Positions 60,819-64,000 of a stretch of 64,000 nt of DNA are shown here, one piece after another. Numbering within the stretch: position 1 is the first letter of the stretch; each line of letters starts with the position of its first letter. This DNA is from Prosopocoilus inquinatus (Eukaryota; Arthropoda; Insecta; Coleoptera; Lucanidae), in assembly GCA_036172665.1 (NCBI GenBank), contig CM069871.1, forward strand, positions 62,432,713 to 62,496,712, in the 5' to 3' direction. Both the position numbers and the translations under genes were made by a program. The notes under the pieces are model-generated. The model did no database searches and was not told the origin of the DNA. It saw nothing but the letters and a program-made list of their open reading frames with translations.

Positions 60819-61346
60819 TAAAGTGACCATTTGTTTTTCATTCAAAAACGGGACGAGTTTAACAAAATTCGATCAAAAATAAAAAAATATTGTAACAACA
60901 TCCGAAATATAACCATCATACTCAGCAGAGAAATCATAAAGAGAAATTTATGATGAGAATTGAGACATTGTCTGTAACTTCTTCTGCGTATGATTTAAAA
61001 AGTAAGTAGAATTTTACCAGTATATTTCAATTTATGAAAACGAAGTAGCAATTGGTACTCAAAAGCGTTTTATATAAAAAAAAAAATAGTAGCTTTGAAA
61101 CTTAAACTGAAACTGGCACGAATTTGAAAAAAAAAACAGTAGATTTACTGTTAAAACAGTAAAGTTGACATCACTCATGAAACTGAAAATATCATTTAAT
61201 TAAGACTAAATTCTTCATAATGGGACATTTACGGCGAAGATTTCCAAAACGGGACATATTGCGCGCCGAGTGATCTCTCGGGGACAACGGGACATCGTCT
61301 TCAAAATAGTACTGTCCTGTTTAAAACGAGTCATAGGGTCACTTTA
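60819..61346. mobile_element. hAT-like non-autonomous element
   Basis: Ends TAAAGTGACC and GGTCACTTTA are 10-base inverted repeats. Subterminal AAACGGGAC motifs recur near both ends (for example near 60846, 61250 and 61290), typical of a common hAT-derived family with GTGACC termini. The flanking eight bases do not match each other, so the duplication has decayed or the exact end is off by a few bases. Confidence 0.5.
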
Positions 61347-62240
61347 AATGTGCATACGAGATTACTCGTACAGTGAAAAATCGAACGGTTTCGTTTTATA
61401 TGTTTTATTTTATAATATATATTCTGTTTTATCCCTGCCGTTTTTCAAGTTTTAGTGAAACGTTCGTTACGCATATTTGTGTACCGGGTGTTCACTTTGA
61501 TTACTCACCATAGGGATTTCAATGGATTTTTTTTAATTATAAATCCCTGCTCGCTCGTTGACGTTAAAAAAAGCAGCATACTGAATGCAAACTTGTAATT
61601 TAAAACCTGTGGTAGCACAACTTGTTTGTTTTGCTTCTTGTTGCCCTATTTAAAATTAAAAAAAAATCTACAGCTATTATAAAATATACAGCTATTATTC
61701 CTAGAATGTTCGTATAAACTTCCATGATAGGTTCGAATTATATTTGACCGTTTACTTGCCTGCATTTTATGAAGTCATAGTTTCACGTTGAAATTGCAGT
61801 ATGAGATGATATAGCCATGTTTATAAAGTAAATCCTAATTGGGTCATAAAAACGCTTCCTTCCAATTTTTTATATAAATTCTCGAGTCCACGTGGGCAGC
61901 GTAACAATAATGTTCGTCTTTGATCTGCATTTTTAGAATTTAACTAACAATCAAATCAAACACTTAAAACATAATAATCGCGCACAGACATGGATTCTAG
62001 TTTTACGGTTACGGTAATGCGTCCACAAAGAAGTCATAAACTTTTTTGGTGGCTACCATCAGTGCTGGATCTAGGGTTTTCGGCACCTTAGGCTAAATAA
62101 TTTTCAGCGCCCTTTTTATAGGATGACAATATATACTATTATTTTTGGTTATCAAGGTTGAAATGGCAAGAAATAAAATAAACCTCCTAAAGAAAATAAG
62201 AGAAACAAATAAGGACTACTGCTATAAAAAAATAAAACAT
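61347..62240. other. AT-rich region
   Basis: No gene. An ACCGGGTGTTCA sequence near 61484 resembles transposon ends but no partner was found. Confidence 0.35.
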
Positions 62241-62241
62241 A

Positions 62242-62844
62242 CAGTCAAAGCTCCGTAACTCGAAGTCCTATAACTCGAATTTTTCTATAATTCGAAGTCG
62301 CTTGCTGTCCCTTGCAGTTGCCTAGCGTTTCGCATTGATTTTTCGCTCTTTATTTCGAATTTCTATAACTCGAAAATAATTCGAAATAAATTTGACGAAC
62401 ACTTTTTATCATTAATTTACGTTTCGAGCGATTGTGCTTCTGGGAATCCCCTCCTTCGCATCTGACACAATGCTACGCACTTCAGTTCCGTTTAGTGTTT
62501 CAATTAATTTGGTCGTACTTTCTTTACATACATATACATTTCCATCAAATTAAGAGTCTTATAGTTCAACAGAACTTGAAATTAAAAAAAAGTCGAAAGT
62601 GGTGTCGAAAAGAAAAATATTGCCGAGGAATACAAAATATCCACATTTATTATAATAAATTTTGATGTCTGTATACTATTGTTTATATGTTTTATTTACT
62701 TCTTAATAAAATATGTGTATAAATACATAATATGTCATACTCATCTCCTTTAACTCGAATATTCTATAACTTGAATTTAATCTCAGGTCCCATTTTGAAA
62801 AAGACATGCTCCTTTAAAAAATTGTAAAATTTTGCAATCAACTG
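62242..62844. mobile_element. Possible pogo/Tigger-like MITE
   Basis: The left end CAGTCAAAGCTCCGTAACTC after TA is typical of this group, followed by repeated TATAACTCGAA units. On the right, TTTAACTCGAATATTCTATA is present in the interior but the extreme end (ACTG before TA at 62845-62846) matches only over a few bases. No transposase domain is visible. Confidence 0.4.
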
Positions 62845-63134
62845 TACTGCATCAATTGAACAAAATAACTAACACTGCACATGAATGCAACAAAAAATAT
62901 ATTGATTTTGATCGATTTTCTTTTGTTACTTTTGTTCGAATCAAATGTGGAATTTTCTTTTTATAAAATCTTCAAAGATTTTTCATTTGTTTTTCGTTAC
63001 TTCATTTATTTTTTGTGTTTATTTTTATTTTTTGTTTTCTTTTCTTTTCCTTTTGTCGAATTAACATCTTGCAAAGGGTTATGATTCAGATAGTTTCTTC
63101 ATTCATACATGTTGCTGTATATTTTTTTAAACTA

Positions 63135-63340
63135 TTTTCACATTCCGCGGAAAATTAGTCGATTCTCTTTTGTTTTTTGTTGACCATACGCTTCATGTTT
63201 CAATTTTTTTGTTTGTCCTCTTTCGTTTTTTTTTCTTACAATCCGCCGGAAAATTGTCGATCATGTTTCGTTTCTTGTTCACCATGTGTTCACTTTTGTT
63301 TTGATTTTGTCTCTTTGTTCTCTTTTGTGTTTTCTTGTCC
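63135..63340. repeat. Diverged tandem repeat, unit about 103 bases
   Basis: Two T-rich units run from CATTCCGCGGAAAATTAGTC and CAATCCGCCGGAAAATTGTC through CTTGTTCACCAT or TTTGTTGACCAT to a TTTCTT-rich end. The preceding 150 bases are similarly T-rich and may hold a more decayed unit. Confidence 0.6.
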
Positions 63341-64000
63341 AAATATTGTAACGTTGCCTTATTGGTAATCTGGTTTTTACCAAGAAGTAACGTATTAGGG
63401 GTGCGTAGCTGAATTAATAGAGGACTAAAAACATCAAGTACATTTATTAAAGAATACAAGATACACTTACATGACAGAAGCACTATTTTGGACGACATAC
63501 ATAGTTCTCGCACTGTAATCAGATATCGATGACTTCTCTCTTGCTATCGGAAAATATCTCGGTATATATGCCTGGAGTTGACCTACTTTCTGCTGCGTGG
63601 GCGATTGACGTGTAGCTCTGTGTTCTTGAAGTTTTCGATGATTCATTTTTCTCTATTGCCGGATTATTATGTAATCACGTGCAAAGTTATCGATCAAGGT
63701 TTTTGTTTACACTGTATGGATCTCAAATAATTATTTAGATAATTATTTCTTCTGTTACAATATTGTTTTAAAAAGTGTTTTTTTTTTCATTTGACGTCCA
63801 AAGTGCTGTGAATGGCACGGTTAAATCTGCGATATACTGGGTGTCACAGAAATAACTACATTAATTTTAACCAGTAACAGAACTTGTCAAAATAAACAAT
63901 TTTTCTCTATATCATTTTTTCCAAATGGCCAATTTTCTTTTTTTAATTTTTCCCCCCAGAGTCCGCTAGTATTGTTCTAATCTAAGAACGGACAGTATTT
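63341..64000. other. Window end, no recognised gene
   Basis: From about 63385 to 63640 composition is less AT-rich and includes GGGGTGCGTAGCTGAATTAA and TCGGTATATATGCCTGG. A retroelement fragment is possible but no protein motif was found. ATACTGGGTGTCACAGAAAT near 63835 resembles a transposon end without a visible partner. Confidence 0.3.

Overview
This is nuclear DNA of an insect, possibly a beetle (the order is a weak guess). The evidence is GT-AG introns from about 100 bases to 19 kb, very AT-rich non-coding sequence, an insect-type receptor kinase of the Cad96Ca family, and many eukaryotic transposons. No bacterial operon, CRISPR array, tRNA or rRNA gene was seen.

Two host genes could be assembled exon by exon, both on the + strand. 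The first (897-5605, 7 coding exons, 309 residues) is geranylgeranyl diphosphate synthase, the enzyme that makes the C20 isoprenoid used for protein prenylation and other products. The second (11876-41680, 8 coding exons, 660 residues) is the Cad96Ca receptor tyrosine kinase: signal peptide, one cadherin-like ectodomain, one membrane segment and an intact tyrosine kinase domain. Its first intron is about 19 kb and its eighth exon ends at 41680. All splice phases join without a break.

The rest is dominated by mobile elements. Intron 6 of the synthase holds a gag/protease remnant, a solo Tc1-like end and a nested MITE. Between the genes are a Penelope-like or retrozyme-like repeat carrying a hammerhead ribozyme, and a Tc1/mariner derivative with roughly 400-base terminal inverted repeats. 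Intron 1 of Cad96Ca holds two non-LTR reverse transcriptase remnants in opposite orientations, several foldback MITEs, a structurally complete hAT transposon (23144-25409, perfect 8-base target duplication, uninterrupted two-exon transposase), two decayed mariner-like transposases (one inside long inverted repeats), and a fragment of the ribozyme repeat. Intron 5 holds a second, decayed ribozyme copy. Intron 7 is largely filled by a dispersed repeat also found at 6455.

From about 42 kb to the end no host gene could be recognised. This part holds a hAT MITE just beyond the kinase gene, a pogo-like element containing a degenerate short tandem array, an A-rich tandem array with a period of about 385 bases, further MITEs, small tandem duplications and long featureless AT-rich DNA. 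The most notable items are the hammerhead ribozyme with its 47-base perfect palindrome, the intact hAT element, and the two mariner-type elements with unusually long inverted repeats.
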